Assembly (NCBI RefSeq): GCF_014646075.1
Contig: NZ_BMMT01000011.1
Location: 62,001-126,000 of the forward strand
Origin: Saccharopolyspora thermophila
GTDB lineage: Bacteria; Actinomycetota; Actinomycetes; Mycobacteriales; Pseudonocardiaceae
Length of the DNA: 64,000 nucleotides
Direction of reading: 5' to 3'
Of the stretch, positions 17,559-27,535 are shown piece after piece (position 1 is the stretch's first letter; every line of letters starts with the position of its first letter). The notes beneath the pieces are model-generated. The model saw only the letters and a program-made list of their open reading frames with translations. It did not search any database and was not told the origin of the DNA. The position numbers and the translations under genes were made by a program.

Positions 17559-18476
17559 ATGGCGGATGCGCAGGTGATTCCGCTGCGTGCCGCGGACCGC
17601 GAGTACGCCGAGGCGGCCGCCGACGACCCACGGCCGGGCTGGGAGGACACCGTCGCCGACGTGCTCGCCTTCGCACGGCGCCGCCTGCTCGGCGACTACC
17701 AGGTCGACGAGTTCGGGTTCGACGCGGAGCTGACCGACGAGGTGTTCCTGCGGCTGCTGCGGCCCGTCTACGAGAAGTGGTTCCGGGTCGAGGCGATCGG
17801 GCTCGACCACGTGCCCGGTGACCGGGGTGCGCTGGTGGTGGCCAACCACTCCGGGACGCTGCCGTGGGACGCGCTGATGACGACGGTGGCGCTGCACGAC
17901 CACCATCCGGCCCGGCGGCACCTGCGGATGCTCGGCGCCGACCTGGTCTTCCGCACCCCGGTGCTCGGGCCGCTGGCGCGCAAGGCCGGGCACACGCTGG
18001 CCTGCAACCCGGACGCCGAGCGGCTGCTCACGGCCGGCGAGCTGGTGGGGGTGTGGCCGGAGGGATTCAAGGGCATCGGCAAGCCGTTCAGGGACCGCTA
18101 CAAGCTCCAGCGGTTCGGGCGCGGCGGTTTCGTGTCCGCGGCGCTGCGCACCGGGGTGCCGATCGTGCCGTGCGCCATCGTGGGGGCCGAGGAGATCTAC
18201 CCGAAGCTGGCCGACATCAAGCCGCTGGCCCGGCTGCTGGGCGTGCCGTACTTCCCGGTCACGCCGCTGTTCCCGCACTTCGGGCTGCTGGGTGCGGTGC
18301 CGCTGCCGTCGAAGTGGTACATCGAGTTCGGCGAGCCGATCGAGACCTCCGGCTACCCGGAGGGCGCGGCGGACGACCCGATGCTGGTGTTCAACCTCAG
18401 CGACCAGGTCCGCGAGATCATCCAGCAGACCCTCTACCGCCTTCTCGCCCAGCGCACCAACGTCTTCCTCGGCTGA
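17559..18476 (+). CDS. Lysophospholipid acyltransferase family protein (PlsC-like)
   Basis: 305 residues. The acyltransferase domain spans about 85-285. Its first block, VVANHSGTLPWDALM, has the catalytic His followed by Asp at a spacing of seven positions rather than the common five. The later block VGVWPEGFKGIGKPF is the glycerophosphate-binding EG motif. No strong membrane helix is present, so peripheral association is likely. ATG 17559 follows GAGGAGGTGTG. It likely shares a transcript with the upstream epimerase-like gene, from which it is separated by 9 nt. Confidence 0.85.
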   Translation: MADAQVIPLRAADREYAEAAADDPRPGWEDTVADVLAFARRRLLGDYQVDEFGFDAELTDEVFLRLLRPVYEKWFRVEAIGLDHVPGDRGALVVANHSGTLPWDALMTTVALHDHHPARRHLRMLGADLVFRTPVLGPLARKAGHTLACNPDAERLLTAGELVGVWPEGFKGIGKPFRDRYKLQRFGRGGFVSAALRTGVPIVPCAIVGAEEIYPKLADIKPLARLLGVPYFPVTPLFPHFGLLGAVPLPSKWYIEFGEPIETSGYPEGAADDPMLVFNLSDQVREIIQQTLYRLLAQRTNVFLG

Positions 18477-18618
18477 CGACGGTCGGCGGGCGCGGCGCAT
18501 TGTAGGGCCGGCGCGGGCCCGTCGCCGCGTTGCGACGCGAGCCGGAGCGGCGTGTATTGGGGTTGGCGGATGCCCATACCCGCGATCGGGCGCGGGCGGC
18601 CCTACCCACGGGCGGTGG

Positions 18619-21147
18619 ATGATGACCTTTCCGGCCTTCGGCGCTCAGGACCCCTTCGCCGACCTGCTCAACCGGTTCTTCGGCATGTCGCCCCGCACCT
18701 CGCCGCCCGCCGTGCAGCGGGTGCCGATCGGACGGCTGCTCACCGAGTCCGCCACCGACCTGCTCCGCCGCGCCTCGGCGCGCACCGAGCAGGACGGCAG
18801 CGCCGACCTGGACACCGAGCACCTGCTGTGGGCGGCGACCCAGGTGGAGCCGACACGGAAGCTGCTGGCCCAGGCCGGTGTCGAACCCGACCGCCTCGCC
18901 GCCCGGATCGCCGAGGTGCTGCCCGGCGCGAGCGGCCAGCCGTCGGCGAACCCGGGCATGACCCCGGCCGCGAAGCGGGTGCTCATCGGCGCGCACGCGC
19001 GTTCCCAGGCCGCCGGAGCCTCCTACATCGGCCCGGAGCACATCCTCGCCGCGCTGCTCGACGACCCGGACGCCGCCGCGGTGCGGCTGCTGGACGCGCA
19101 GGAGATCGACACCGACCGGCTGCGCGGCCGCGTCGAGCGCTCCGCCGCCGCGGGGGGTACCCCGGTCACCGCCGAGGCCACCGACACCCCGACCCTGGAC
19201 GAGTACGGCCGGGACCTCACCGCACAGGCTCGCGCGGGCAAGCTCGACGTGGTCGTCGGCCGCGGCGACGAGATCGAGCAGACCATCGAGATCCTGTCCC
19301 GGCGCGGCAAGAACAACCCGGTGCTGATCGGCGAACCGGGCGTCGGCAAGACCGCCATCGTCGAGGGCATCGCGCAGCGCATCGTCGCCGGGGACGTGCC
19401 GGAGACGTTGCAGGACAGGCGGGTCGTGGCGCTGGACCTGACCGGCCTGGTCGCCGGTGCCCAGTACCGCGGCGAGTTCGAACAGCGGCTGAAGAAGGTC
19501 ATCGACGAGGTCCGGGAGGCCGAGGGCTCGGTGGTGCTGTTCATCGACGAGTTGCACAATGTGGTCGGCGCCGGCCGGGCCGAGGGCGGCATGGACGCGG
19601 GCAACATCCTCAAACCCGCGCTCGCCCGCGGCGAGCTGCACGTCATCGGCGCCACCACGATCGACGAGTACCGCAGGCACGTGGAGAAGGACGCCGCGCT
19701 GGAGCGCCGCTTCCAGCCGGTGCTGATCGGCGAACCGACCGTCGAGGAGACCATCCAGATCCTGGAGGGCCTGCGCGACTCGTACGAGGCGCACCACGGC
19801 GTGCGGTTCACCGACGAGGCCCTGACCGCCGCCGCCACTCTCGCCGACCGCTACGTCAGCGACCGGTTCCTGCCGGACAAGGCGATCGACCTGCTGGACC
19901 AGACGGGCGCGCGGGTGCGGCTGCGCTCGCTGCGCCGCGACACGCGGCAGCGGGAGCGCGAGGACGAGATCGCCAAGCTACGCCGGGAGAAGGACGAGGC
20001 GGTGGCCGCCGAGGACTTCGACCGCGCCGCCGAGCTCAAGCACCGCATCGAGACCATTGAAGGCGAACTGGCCGGGATCGCCGAGCGACGCGAGGGCATC
20101 ACCGACGTCACCGCCGACGACATCGCCGAGGTGCTGTCCCGGCGCACCGGCATCCCGGTGGCGCAGCTGACCGCGGACGAGCGGGACCGGTTGCTGAAGC
20201 TGGAGGAGGCGATGCACGCGCGGGTCGTCGGTCAGGACGAGGCGGTCACCGCGGTCGCCGAGGCGGTGCGCCGCAGCCGGTCGGGGATGGGCGACCCGGA
20301 TCGGCCGATCGGCTCGTTGCTGTTCCTCGGCCCGACCGGCGTCGGCAAGACCGAGCTCGCCAGGACCCTCGCCGAGATGCTGTTCGGCGACGAGCACCGG
20401 CTGGTGCGGTTCGACATGAGCGAGTTCCAGGAAAAGCACACCGTGTCGCGGCTGCTCGGCGCCCCACCCGGCTACGTGGGCTACGAGGAGGCCGGGCAGC
20501 TGACCGAGAAGGTGCGCCGCCAGCCCTACAGCGTGCTGCTGTTCGACGAGATCGAGAAGGCGCACCGCGACGTGTTCAACGCGCTCCTGCAGGTGCTCGA
20601 CGACGGCCGGCTGACCGACGCCCAGGGCCGCACCGTGGACTTTCGCAACAGCGTGGTGATCATGACCAGCAACATCGGCGCGCAGCGCATCCTCGCGCAC
20701 GAGGGGCCGGTGGAGGACATCCGGGACGCGCTGCTGGATGACCTGCGCACGGTTTTCGCCCCCGAGTTCCTCAACCGCATCGACGAGGTCATCCTCTTCC
20801 ACCGGCTCACCCGGGACGACCTGGCCCGCATCGTCGACCTGCTGCTGGACCGCAGCCGGCGGCTGCTGCGCGCGCAGGAGGTGGAGCTGGAGGTCACCGA
20901 CGAGGCCAAGCGGTGGCTGACCGAGCGCGGCTTCCAGCCCCGGTTCGGGGCCCGGCCGCTGCGCCGCACCATCCAGTCGGAACTGGACAACCGGATCTCC
21001 CGGCTGCTGCTCGGCGGCGAGGTGCAGCCCGGCGACACGATCATCGCGTCGGTCGAGGACGACGAACTGCGCTGCACGCTGGCGCGGCCCGCTTCCGTGC
21101 CCGAGCAGGCGCGCAAGTCCGTCCCGGCCGGGCACCCGTCCCGATGA
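18619..21147 (+). CDS. Clp/Hsp100 AAA+ ATPase, ClpC architecture without a visible ClpP loop
   Basis: 842-residue unfoldase. After a short unusual N-tail ([19 protein letters not shown]), a Clp-N domain spans about 35-180. NBD1 has Walker A GEPGVGKT near 238, a short middle region carries a UVR-like motif near 456-485, and NBD2 has GPTGVGKT near 571. The long ClpB-type M domain is absent, so the layout is ClpC-like. Yet the segment after IMTSNIGAQ runs straight to [11 protein letters not shown] without the hydrophobic-Gly-Phe/Leu loop used to dock ClpP. ATG 18619 or 18622 could start it. It may act without ClpP. Confidence 0.88.
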   Translation: MMTFPAFGAQDPFADLLNRFFGMSPRTSPPAVQRVPIGRLLTESATDLLRRASARTEQDGSADLDTEHLLWAATQVEPTRKLLAQAGVEPDRLAARIAEVLPGASGQPSANPGMTPAAKRVLIGAHARSQAAGASYIGPEHILAALLDDPDAAAVRLLDAQEIDTDRLRGRVERSAAAGGTPVTAEATDTPTLDEYGRDLTAQARAGKLDVVVGRGDEIEQTIEILSRRGKNNPVLIGEPGVGKTAIVEGIAQRIVAGDVPETLQDRRVVALDLTGLVAGAQYRGEFEQRLKKVIDEVREAEGSVVLFIDELHNVVGAGRAEGGMDAGNILKPALARGELHVIGATTIDEYRRHVEKDAALERRFQPVLIGEPTVEETIQILEGLRDSYEAHHGVRFTDEALTAAATLADRYVSDRFLPDKAIDLLDQTGARVRLRSLRRDTRQREREDEIAKLRREKDEAVAAEDFDRAAELKHRIETIEGELAGIAERREGITDVTADDIAEVLSRRTGIPVAQLTADERDRLLKLEEAMHARVVGQDEAVTAVAEAVRRSRSGMGDPDRPIGSLLFLGPTGVGKTELARTLAEMLFGDEHRLVRFDMSEFQEKHTVSRLLGAPPGYVGYEEAGQLTEKVRRQPYSVLLFDEIEKAHRDVFNALLQVLDDGRLTDAQGRTVDFRNSVVIMTSNIGAQRILAHEGPVEDIRDALLDDLRTVFAPEFLNRIDEVILFHRLTRDDLARIVDLLLDRSRRLLRAQEVELEVTDEAKRWLTERGFQPRFGARPLRRTIQSELDNRISRLLLGGEVQPGDTIIASVEDDELRCTLARPASVPEQARKSVPAGHPSR

Positions 21148-21161
21148 CGGCCGGTGCTGTC

Positions 21162-21192
21162 GGTGGTGGCGGGCATGCTCATCGCCACCACC
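21162..21192 (+). terminator. Hairpin after the Clp ATPase gene
   Basis: GGTGGTGGCG (21162-21171) and CGCCACCACC (21183-21192) form a perfect 10-bp stem 15 nt after the stop. There is no T-run. Confidence 0.55.
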
Positions 21193-21242
21193 CGGCCGCT
21201 GCTGCGGTCTGGTGAACCCACTTCGACGCAAAGGAGCGCGTG

Positions 21243-21656
21243 ATGTCTTCCCGGCTCAACCCCTACATCAGCTTCGACGGCAACGCCCGGCAGGCCGCCG
21301 AGTTCTACCAGGACGTCTTCGGCGGCAACCTCGTGCTGTCCACCTACGGCGACTTCGGCGGCCCGGACGCACCGGAGGCCGACAAGATCATGCACGCGAT
21401 GCTGGAGACCGACCGCGGTTTCACGCTGATGCTCGCGGACGTGCCGCCGGGCATGGAGCACAAGCCGGGCAACACCATGTCGGTGAGCGTCAGCGGCGAC
21501 GACGCCGAGGCCCTGCGCGGCTACTGGGAGAAGCTGTCGGCGGGCGGCACGGTCTCGGTGCCCCTGGAGAAGCAGGTGTGGGGCGACACGTTCGGCGCCT
21601 GCGTGGACCGGTTCGGCGTCTCCTGGATGGTGAACATCAGCGAACCGGCCGCGTAA
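21243..21656 (+). CDS. VOC/glyoxalase-fold protein (PhnB-like)
   Basis: 137 residues of the vicinal-oxygen-chelate fold, PhnB/YjdN type. The domain begins LNPYISFDGNARQAAEFYQDVFGG and ends WGDTFGACVDRFGVSWMVN, both typical of this family. Such proteins often lack the full metal-ligand set and have no assigned reaction. AAGGAG at 21231 favours ATG 21243 over GTG 21240. It converges with the HAD phosphatase gene. Confidence 0.88.
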   Translation: MSSRLNPYISFDGNARQAAEFYQDVFGGNLVLSTYGDFGGPDAPEADKIMHAMLETDRGFTLMLADVPPGMEHKPGNTMSVSVSGDDAEALRGYWEKLSAGGTVSVPLEKQVWGDTFGACVDRFGVSWMVNISEPAA

Positions 21657-21681
21657 CGCCTCGAGGGACCAGGCACGGACG

Positions 21682-22620
21682 TCAGGAGCGGTCGCGGCGG
21701 CGGTAGGCCAGTCCCGCAGCGATCGCTCCGGCGATCGCGCTGGCGCCCAGCATCGAGTTCAGTCCGATCCGGGCCGCCTTGCGGCCCGTGCGGAAGTCGC
21801 GGACCTCCCAGCCGCGGGCCCGCGCGATCTCGCGCAGCCGCTGGTCCGGGTTCACCGCCACCGCTGTGCCCACCGCGGACAGCATCGGGATGTCGTTGGC
21901 GGAGTCCGAGTACGCCGTGCACCGGCGCAAATCCAGGCCCTCGCTGGCGGCCAGGGCGCGCACCGCGTGCGCCTTCGCCCGGCCGTGCAGCATCTCGCCC
22001 ACCAGACGACCCGTGTAGACCCCGTTCGAGCTCTCCGCGACCGTGCCCAGCGCGCCGGTCAGGCCCAGGCGGCGGGCGATGATCTGGGCCAGCTCCACCG
22101 GGGTCGCCGTCACCAGCCACACCCGCTGGCCCGCGTCGAGGTGCATCTGCGCCAGCGCGCGGGTGCCCGCCCAGATCCGGTCGGCCATCAGCTCGTCGTA
22201 GATCTCCTCGCTGAGCTCCACCAGCTCCGAGACCTTGCGCCCGGCCACGAACGACAGCGCCTGCTCGCGGCTGGCCTGCATGTCCTGCGTGTTCTCCCGG
22301 CCGCCGATCCGGAACTTCACCTGCTGCCAGGCGAAGCCGGCCAGGTCGGTGGCGGTGAGGAACTTGCGGGCGGCCAGGCCGCGGGCGAAGTGGAACAGCG
22401 AGGCGCCCATCATCATCGTGTTGTCGACGTCGAAGAACGCCGCGGCGGTGAGGTCGGGCGGGTCGGCCAGCGAGCCGTCCGGGCCCGCGGCGGCGGCGAC
22501 GGCCGCCTCGGCGGAGGCGCGACCGGCCACCTTGGCGCTGTCGATGGGGCGGGCTGATCCGGGCATGCGCAGTCCGTCGTGGTGGTCCGCGCCATCGGCT
22601 GAGCCTTGACGTGTCGGCAC
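21682..22620 (-). CDS. HAD-superfamily subfamily IB hydrolase (SerB-like)
   Basis: 312-residue phosphatase. HAD motif I is [11 protein letters not shown] near residue 64, motif II lies in WLVTATPVE, and motif IV is [13 protein letters not shown]-terminal hydrophobic residues followed by YRRRDRS suggest a membrane-proximal tail helix (about 285-306). Related proteins are annotated as phosphoserine phosphatase, but the substrate is uncertain. GTG 22620 is chosen because GGGAGG precedes it by 8 nt; ATG 22566 lacks a ribosome site. It lies downstream of the sigma factor gene on the same strand. Confidence 0.85.
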   Translation of the reverse strand: MPTRQGSADGADHHDGLRMPGSARPIDSAKVAGRASAEAAVAAAAGPDGSLADPPDLTAAAFFDVDNTMMMGASLFHFARGLAARKFLTATDLAGFAWQQVKFRIGGRENTQDMQASREQALSFVAGRKVSELVELSEEIYDELMADRIWAGTRALAQMHLDAGQRVWLVTATPVELAQIIARRLGLTGALGTVAESSNGVYTGRLVGEMLHGRAKAHAVRALAASEGLDLRRCTAYSDSANDIPMLSAVGTAVAVNPDQRLREIARARGWEVRDFRTGRKAARIGLNSMLGASAIAGAIAAGLAYRRRDRS

Positions 22621-22760
22621 CGCCGCGCCTCCCGGGGTCCTCCGGTGTGATCGGGAACGGTTGTGACGTTCCAGGTCCGACCGAACCGGCGCAACCCGGT
22701 CCAGCAGACTTCTAGCTTAAGACCTGGGTTCAACGACATTGCCGCCCGGCGCGGCCGCGG

Positions 22761-23381
22761 TCAGCGGAGATCATCCGGCAGGAGCTGGGCGAGCCGGCGG
22801 ACGGCCCGGTGCTGCAGCGCCTTGACCGCGCCCTCGTTGCGCTGCATGGCCGCCGCGGTCTCGGTGACCGACAGGCCCTGCAGGAAACGCAGGCGGATGC
22901 ACTCCCGCTGGTCCGGGTTGAGCTGCCGGACGCAGCGCAGCAGCTCACGGTGGGTGGCCTCGGTGAGCACGTGCTGCTCCGGGCCGACGTGGCTGCGCCC
23001 GAGCGGCACGGTGTCGGTGAGGTCGGAGGTGGGGATCTCCAGCCGGTTTCGGCTCGACTTGATGTGGTCCAGGACCAGGTTCCTGGCGATGGTGATGAAC
23101 CAGGCCGCCACGTCGCGGCCCTGGTAGCTGATCGAGGCGATCCGGCGCATCGCCCGCAGGAAGGTCTCGCTGGTGATGTCCTCGGCCAGGCAGTGGTCGC
23201 TGACCCGGAACAGCACGTACCGGTAGACGACCTGGGCGTACTGGTCGTAGAGGTGCCCGAAGGCGTTGTTGTCGCCCTGCTGCGCTGCACTGACGTAGGC
23301 CCAGTTGCCGGGCCTGGGGGGCGTGGTGGTCGGGACGCTGGGGATGGGGGCGGGGGGTGCGAGCGTCTTCGGGCTGCTCAT
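22761..23381 (-). CDS. bldN: ECF-type RNA polymerase sigma factor, BldN-like
   Basis: 206 residues. After a proline-rich N-tail, the sigma region 2 segment runs from FGHLYDQYAQVVYRYV to ETFLRAMRRIASISYQGRDVAAW. Region 4 contains LNPDQRECIRLRFLQGLSVTETAAAMQRNEGAVKALQHRAVRRLA. The sequence, and its location just before a glutaredoxin-like gene and rex-hemA, match Streptomyces BldN, a sporulation sigma factor. AGGAGG precedes ATG 23381. No anti-sigma factor gene (RsbN type) is seen beside it. Its function in this organism is inferred. Confidence 0.85.
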   Translation of the reverse strand: MSSPKTLAPPAPIPSVPTTTPPRPGNWAYVSAAQQGDNNAFGHLYDQYAQVVYRYVLFRVSDHCLAEDITSETFLRAMRRIASISYQGRDVAAWFITIARNLVLDHIKSSRNRLEIPTSDLTDTVPLGRSHVGPEQHVLTEATHRELLRCVRQLNPDQRECIRLRFLQGLSVTETAAAMQRNEGAVKALQHRAVRRLAQLLPDDLR

Positions 23382-23747
23382 CTCCTGCGACCTCCTGCCG
23401 TCGTGGGCGGGCCGACCGGGTGCTGGTGGGGACGCACCGGCGCCGGCGTCATGTCGCGGTGTCCGTCGGACACCCGCCTCCGGCGGTCGTGCGGGGTCTG
23501 GTGATCTGGGGACCTGGCGCCGGGGGCATGGGCGTTGGAGCAGCAGCATACGTGTTGTTACTCGAAAGTAGGTAGTGCGCGACGGTGACGGTTCGATCAC
23601 TCTGGGTATTCGCGTGCGGGCGTTCGTCTCGCTGAGGAGGGTGATTTTGACCACGCGAGGAGTGCTGCCGGTGAGCCGGGCGCGGCCAGCCCCCGAGTAC
23701 GTTGGAACCGGGAAATCCGGCCCCCTTACCACTCCTGGAGCGAAGGC
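23382..23747. other. Divergent promoter region between the sigma factor and glutaredoxin genes
   Basis: No gene is seen in these 366 bp. A small inverted repeat TACTcgaaAGTA (23559-23570) lies in an AT-richer patch that on the minus strand also holds TATGCT-like -10 candidates. A TTGACC -35-like hexamer is at 23646-23651 on the plus strand. The region should hold both promoters, but none can be assigned with confidence. Confidence 0.4.
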
Positions 23748-23984
23748 ATGCACGAGGTGACGGTGATGACCCGGGAGAACTGCCACGCGTGCGAGGACGC
23801 GATCTCCGACGTGCGGCGGATCTGCACCGAACTCGGCGTGCCCTGGTCCACCCGGGACGTGGACTCCGACCCCGAACTGCGCGCCGAGTACGGCGACCAC
23901 GTGCCGGTGATCTTGATCGATGGAGCCGAGCACGGCTACTGGAAGGTCGAGGAGGAGCGGTTCCGCCGCGCCCTGGCGAGCTGA
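23748..23984 (+). CDS. Glutaredoxin-like protein
   Basis: 78-residue thioredoxin-fold protein with redox pair Cys12-His-Ala-Cys15 and the cis-proline strand VPVILIDG. Actinobacteria lack glutathione, so such proteins probably work with mycothiol or thioredoxin-type reductants; that is inference. GGAG lies 8 nt before ATG 23748. It corresponds by position to Rv0508, upstream of hemA. Confidence 0.87.
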   Translation: MHEVTVMTRENCHACEDAISDVRRICTELGVPWSTRDVDSDPELRAEYGDHVPVILIDGAEHGYWKVEEERFRRALAS

Positions 23985-24054
23985 CCACCGCAGCAGGCCG
24001 CCACGTGCCGCAGACCACGCGTTTTGGCACGTCGGGGGGCCATCGGCAATGATG

Positions 24055-24087
24055 TGGGGGACGGTTTGCCCGTCCGGCGGACCCCCA
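24055..24087 (+). terminator. Terminator after the glutaredoxin gene
   Basis: A two-tier hairpin: TGGGGG (24055-24060) pairs with CCCCCA (24082-24087), and an inner GACGG pairs with CCGTC. It ends 11 nt before the Rex operator and should insulate the rex-hem promoter. Confidence 0.5.
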
Positions 24088-24098
24088 CCGCGGCGACT

Positions 24099-24116
24099 TT
24101 GTGCATGCGTTCACAA
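24099..24116 (+). promoter_or_regulatory. Rex operator (ROP) overlapping the rex-hem -35 box
   Basis: TTGTGCATGCGTTCACAA matches the TTGTGAANNNNTTCACAA Rex operator at all but one or two arm positions. Its first six bases, TTGTGC (24099-24104), are also a good -35 element exactly 17 nt before the -10 box TACGGT (24122-24127). A bound Rex dimer would therefore block RNA polymerase. Rex is known to bind when NADH/NAD is low and release when NADH rises. Confidence 0.85.
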
Positions 24117-24121
24117 ATAGT

Positions 24122-24127
24122 TACGGT
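24122..24127 (+). promoter_or_regulatory. -10 box of the rex-hemACD promoter
   Basis: TACGGT lies 17 nt after TTGTGC. Transcription would start near 24134, giving a 5' UTR of about 215 nt before rex. Confidence 0.6.
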
Positions 24128-24183
24128 GTAGGGGGTCGGGCTGGCGGAATCCCGGTGCGGGTCAGCGGATCAGGTGTCGAGGT

Positions 24184-24210
24184 GGCGGATCTCGGCGCGC
24201 CGAGACCGCC
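24184..24210 (+). promoter_or_regulatory. Stable hairpin in the rex 5' UTR
   Basis: The 16-bp palindrome TCTCGGCGCGCCGAGA (24190-24205) is extended by GGCGG and CCGCC across a single bulged A. This gives an 11-bp stem with a CGCG loop about 50 nt into the predicted transcript. It lacks a T-run, so it may be an RNA stability or regulatory element rather than a terminator. Confidence 0.4.
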
Positions 24211-24348
24211 GTTGCGGCAGACCGGTCGGTGCTCGGCGCCGCGACGCCGGAAGCCGACGACCGCGCGGCGTGCGCCACGGCGCCGACGCGCGGACAGGCC
24301 AGAGCAGTAGGAAGGCCAGTGCAGCAGGCAGGGCGAGGGAGATCCAGC

Positions 24349-25203
24349 GTGACGGCCGACGGAGCGGACGTGCAGGACGGTGACGGGCAGGCCGAGGCCG
24401 ATTCCCGGACCGAGCCCAAGCAGTCGCCGGAAATTGAGGTGCCCGCGGCACGCGAGCGCGCCCGGGCCATCCCGGAGGCGGCCGTCGCCCGGCTCGCGGT
24501 CTACCTGCGCGCCCTGTCCGGGCTCGCCGACCAGAACGTCAGCACCGTCTCCAGCGACGAACTCGCCGTGGCCGCCGGGGTGAACTCGGCCAAGCTGCGC
24601 AAGGACCTGTCCTACATCGGTTCCTACGGCACCCGCGGCGTCGGCTACGAGGTCTCGGTGCTCATCGGCCAGATCGAGCGCACCCTCGGGCTGACCCGAA
24701 AGCACAGCGTCGCGGTGGTCGGGATCGGCAACCTCGGGCACGCGCTGGCCAACTACGGCGGCTTCCCCAGCCGCGGCTTCCCGGTGTCCGCGCTGTTCGA
24801 CCTCGACCCGGACCTGATCGGGGTGCCGGTGGGCGGGATCCCGGTCAGCCACATCGACGACATCGTCAAGGTGTGCACCGAGCGCGAGGTCACCATCGGC
24901 GTCATCGCCACGCCCGCGCAGGGCGCCCAGGAGGTCTGCGACCGTTTGGTCGCCGGTGGCGTGACATGCATCCTGAACTTCGCGCCCGTCGTGCTGCAGG
25001 TCCCGGAGAACGTCGAGGTGCGCAAGGTCGACCTGGCGGTGGAGATGCAGATCCTGTCGTTTCACGTGGCCCGGCGCCAGCAGGAGGCGGCGGCAGAAGC
25101 CGATCAGTCCGCAGTGGACGGAGCGGACATCGGTCCGCCGGGCTCCGGCGGACAGGTACCCGGCGACGTTGAATCGGCAGACAGGATGGTGGAACGGCTG
25201 TGA
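24349..25203 (+). CDS. rex: Redox-sensing transcriptional repressor Rex
   Basis: 284-residue repressor that senses the NADH/NAD ratio. The N-terminal winged helix spans about 45-105, including [24 protein letters not shown]. The Rossmann domain starts [19 protein letters not shown] with the GxGxxG motif. C-terminal residues include the domain-swap helix [19 protein letters not shown] and a polar tail. GTG 24349 has GAGGGAGA upstream; earlier in-frame codons give a basic extension without family similarity. Its stop overlaps hemA (GTGA). The operator upstream implies autoregulation together with the heme genes. Confidence 0.95.
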   Translation: MTADGADVQDGDGQAEADSRTEPKQSPEIEVPAARERARAIPEAAVARLAVYLRALSGLADQNVSTVSSDELAVAAGVNSAKLRKDLSYIGSYGTRGVGYEVSVLIGQIERTLGLTRKHSVAVVGIGNLGHALANYGGFPSRGFPVSALFDLDPDLIGVPVGGIPVSHIDDIVKVCTEREVTIGVIATPAQGAQEVCDRLVAGGVTCILNFAPVVLQVPENVEVRKVDLAVEMQILSFHVARRQQEAAAEADQSAVDGADIGPPGSGGQVPGDVESADRMVERL

Positions 25204-26585
25204 ACCTGCTCACCGTCGGCATCTCCCACCACAGCGCTCCGGTGCGGGTGCTGGAACGGGTGGCGATCAGCTCGGAGGACATCCCCAAGATCCTCGACGC
25301 GCTGCTGCAGGGCGAGCACGTCTGCGAGGCGTTCGTCGTCTCCACCTGCAACCGCGTCGAGGTCTACGCGGTCGCCGAGACCTTCCACGGCGGCCTCGAC
25401 GACGTCACCTCGGTGCTGGCCCGCCACGCCGGTGCCGAGGTCGGTGACCTCGCCGACCACCTGTACGTCTACTACGCTGGCGCCGCCGTCGAGCACCTCT
25501 TCTCGGTGGCCGCGGGACTGGACTCGATGGTCGTCGGCGAAGCCCAGATCCTCGGCCAGCTGCGGCAGGCGTACGGCGTCGCCGACGAGAACGGCGCCGT
25601 CGGCAGGACCCTGCACGAACTCGCCCAGCAGGCCCTGCGCGTTGGCAAGCGCGTCCACGCCGAGACCGGCATCGACGCCGAGGGCGCGTCGGTGGTCTCC
25701 GAGGCGTTGGCCGACGCCGAGGCCGCGCTCGACGGCCTGGCCGGGCGCCGCGCGCTGCTGGTCGGCGCGGGCTCGATGGGCGGCCTGGCCGCCGCGCAGC
25801 TCAAGCGAGCCGGCATCGGCGAGGTCGTGATCGCCAACCGCACCGCGGCCAACGGTGAACGGCTCGCCGAGTCGCTGCGCGCCGACGGCGTCACCGCCCG
25901 CGCCACCGACCTGGCCGACCTCGCCGACGCGATCGCCGCCGCGGACCTCGTCGTGGCCTGCACCGGCGCGGTCGGGGCCGTGGTGACCGAAGACGTGGTC
26001 GCCGCCGCGCTGACCGTGCGCGACGACCGCCCGCTGCTGTGCTGCGATCTGGGCCTGCCGCGCGACATCGCGATCGAGGTCGGTGAGCTGCCCGGCGTCA
26101 CCGTCGTCGACCTGGAGAGCCTGCAGCGGCGGCTGTCGGACAAAAACGGCGGCAACGAGTCCGAGCGGGCCGCGCAGATCGTCGCCGAGGAACTGCGCAA
26201 CTACCTCGCCGCGCAGCGCTCGGCCGAGGTGACCCCGACCGTGACGGCGCTGCGCAAGCGGGCCGCCGAGGTCGTCGACAGCGAGCTGCTCCGGCTCGAC
26301 TCGCGCCTGCCCGACCTGGACGAGGGCGTACGCGACGAGCTCGCCCGCACCGTCCGGCGCGTCGTCGACAAGCTGCTGCACACGCCGACGGTCCGGGTCA
26401 AGCAACTGGCGTCGGTGCCCGGCGGCGCCGGGTACGCCGACGCCCTCCGCGAGCTTTTCGAGCTCGATCCCCAGACCACCGCGGTGCTCGGCACCCCGCA
26501 GGCCGACGAGGTCCTGCCGGGCGGGGCGACCGTCGCCCGGGTGCGGCGGCGGGACCGGGCAGGACAGGACGGTGAGGATCGTTGA
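25200..26585 (+). CDS. hemA: Glutamyl-tRNA reductase
   Basis: First enzyme of the C5 heme pathway: it reduces glutamyl-tRNA to glutamate-1-semialdehyde with NADPH. The catalytic Cys50 lies in [12 protein letters not shown]. The NADPH-domain motif is [16 protein letters not shown], and a C-terminal dimerisation helix bundle follows. 461 aa is normal. The 4-nt overlaps with rex and with hemC indicate one operon under Rex, connecting redox state directly with heme supply. Confidence 0.96.
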   Translation: MNLLTVGISHHSAPVRVLERVAISSEDIPKILDALLQGEHVCEAFVVSTCNRVEVYAVAETFHGGLDDVTSVLARHAGAEVGDLADHLYVYYAGAAVEHLFSVAAGLDSMVVGEAQILGQLRQAYGVADENGAVGRTLHELAQQALRVGKRVHAETGIDAEGASVVSEALADAEAALDGLAGRRALLVGAGSMGGLAAAQLKRAGIGEVVIANRTAANGERLAESLRADGVTARATDLADLADAIAAADLVVACTGAVGAVVTEDVVAAALTVRDDRPLLCCDLGLPRDIAIEVGELPGVTVVDLESLQRRLSDKNGGNESERAAQIVAEELRNYLAAQRSAEVTPTVTALRKRAAEVVDSELLRLDSRLPDLDEGVRDELARTVRRVVDKLLHTPTVRVKQLASVPGGAGYADALRELFELDPQTTAVLGTPQADEVLPGGATVARVRRRDRAGQDGEDR

Positions 26586-27517
26586 ACAAGATTCTCCGCA
26601 TCGGAACCCGCGGCAGCGCGCTGGCCATGGCGCAGAGCTCCCGGGTGGCCGAGGAGCTGGAGAAGGCCGGATACCCGACCGAGCTGGTCACCGTGACGAC
26701 CCCCGGCGACCGGTCGATGGCGCCGATCGCCGAGATCGGCGTCGGCGTGTTCACCTCCGCGCTGCGCGAGGCGCTGGCCGCCGGTGAGGTGGACGTTGCG
26801 GTGCACTCCTACAAGGACCTGCCGACCGAACCAGACCCCCGGCTGTCGCTGGCCGCCGTCCCGGTCCGGGAGGACCCGCGGGACGCGCTGGTGGCGCGGG
26901 ACGGTCTGACGCTCGGCGAACTGCCCCCGGGCTCCGTAGTGGGCACCGGTTCGCCGCGCCGCGCCAGTCAGCTCCGGGCCCTCGGCCTGGGGCTGGAGGT
27001 GCGCAGCATCCGCGGCAATGTGGACACTCGCATGCGCAAGGTGACCGACGGCGAGCTGGACGCCGTCATCCTCGCCCGCGCCGGCCTCGCCCGCGTGGGT
27101 CGGCTTGCGATGATCACAGAAACGCTCGATCCACTGCAGATGCTGCCCGCGCCCGCCCAGGGCGCGCTGGCAGTGGAATGCCGCGTCGACGACGTGGACA
27201 CCGAGCACCTGCTGCAGTCCGTTCTGGACGATCAGGCCAGCCGCGCCGCGGTGGCCGCCGAGCGCGCCATGCTGGCCGCGCTCGAAGCGGGCTGTAACGC
27301 GCCGGTCGGCGCGCTGGCCGAAGTGGTGGATGACCTCGACGAGGACGGGCGCGTGGCGCTGCGGCTGTCCCTGCGCGGGGTGGTGGCGACCGACGATGAC
27401 CAGTTGGTGCGCGCCTCCATCACTGGTGAGACGACCGCCGCAGAGCAGCTCGGCCGCGCGCTGGCCGCCGAGCTGCTCGAAGCCAGGGCCGCATTGCTCA
27501 GCGGACCCGGGCAGTAG
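26582..27517 (+). CDS. hemC: Hydroxymethylbilane synthase (porphobilinogen deaminase)
   Basis: Polymerises four porphobilinogens to hydroxymethylbilane. The N-terminus [14 protein letters not shown], the active-site [11 protein letters not shown] segment, and the dipyrromethane-cofactor Cys238 in [10 protein letters not shown] are all present. The TTG start at 26582 overlaps the hemA stop and has GTGAGGATC upstream; no ATG or GTG alternative keeps the conserved N-terminus. 311 aa. Confidence 0.96.
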   Translation: MNKILRIGTRGSALAMAQSSRVAEELEKAGYPTELVTVTTPGDRSMAPIAEIGVGVFTSALREALAAGEVDVAVHSYKDLPTEPDPRLSLAAVPVREDPRDALVARDGLTLGELPPGSVVGTGSPRRASQLRALGLGLEVRSIRGNVDTRMRKVTDGELDAVILARAGLARVGRLAMITETLDPLQMLPAPAQGALAVECRVDDVDTEHLLQSVLDDQASRAAVAAERAMLAALEAGCNAPVGALAEVVDDLDEDGRVALRLSLRGVVATDDDQLVRASITGETTAAEQLGRALAAELLEARAALLSGPGQ

Positions 27518-27535
27518 TTGATGGGGAGTGCCCTG

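Noticed and set aside
18477-18618. Heat-shock control element (CIRCE or HAIR) sought before the Clp ATPase gene
   Set aside because: No CIRCE arm pair or CTTGAGT-n7-ACTCAAG is present; only a short CCCGCG/CGCGGG hairpin is seen.
23584-23602. GTGAC-n6-ATCAC dyad considered as a BldD box upstream of the BldN-like gene
   Set aside because: Remembered BldD sites follow TNAC-n5-GTNA. This dyad has the wrong half-site order and spacing.
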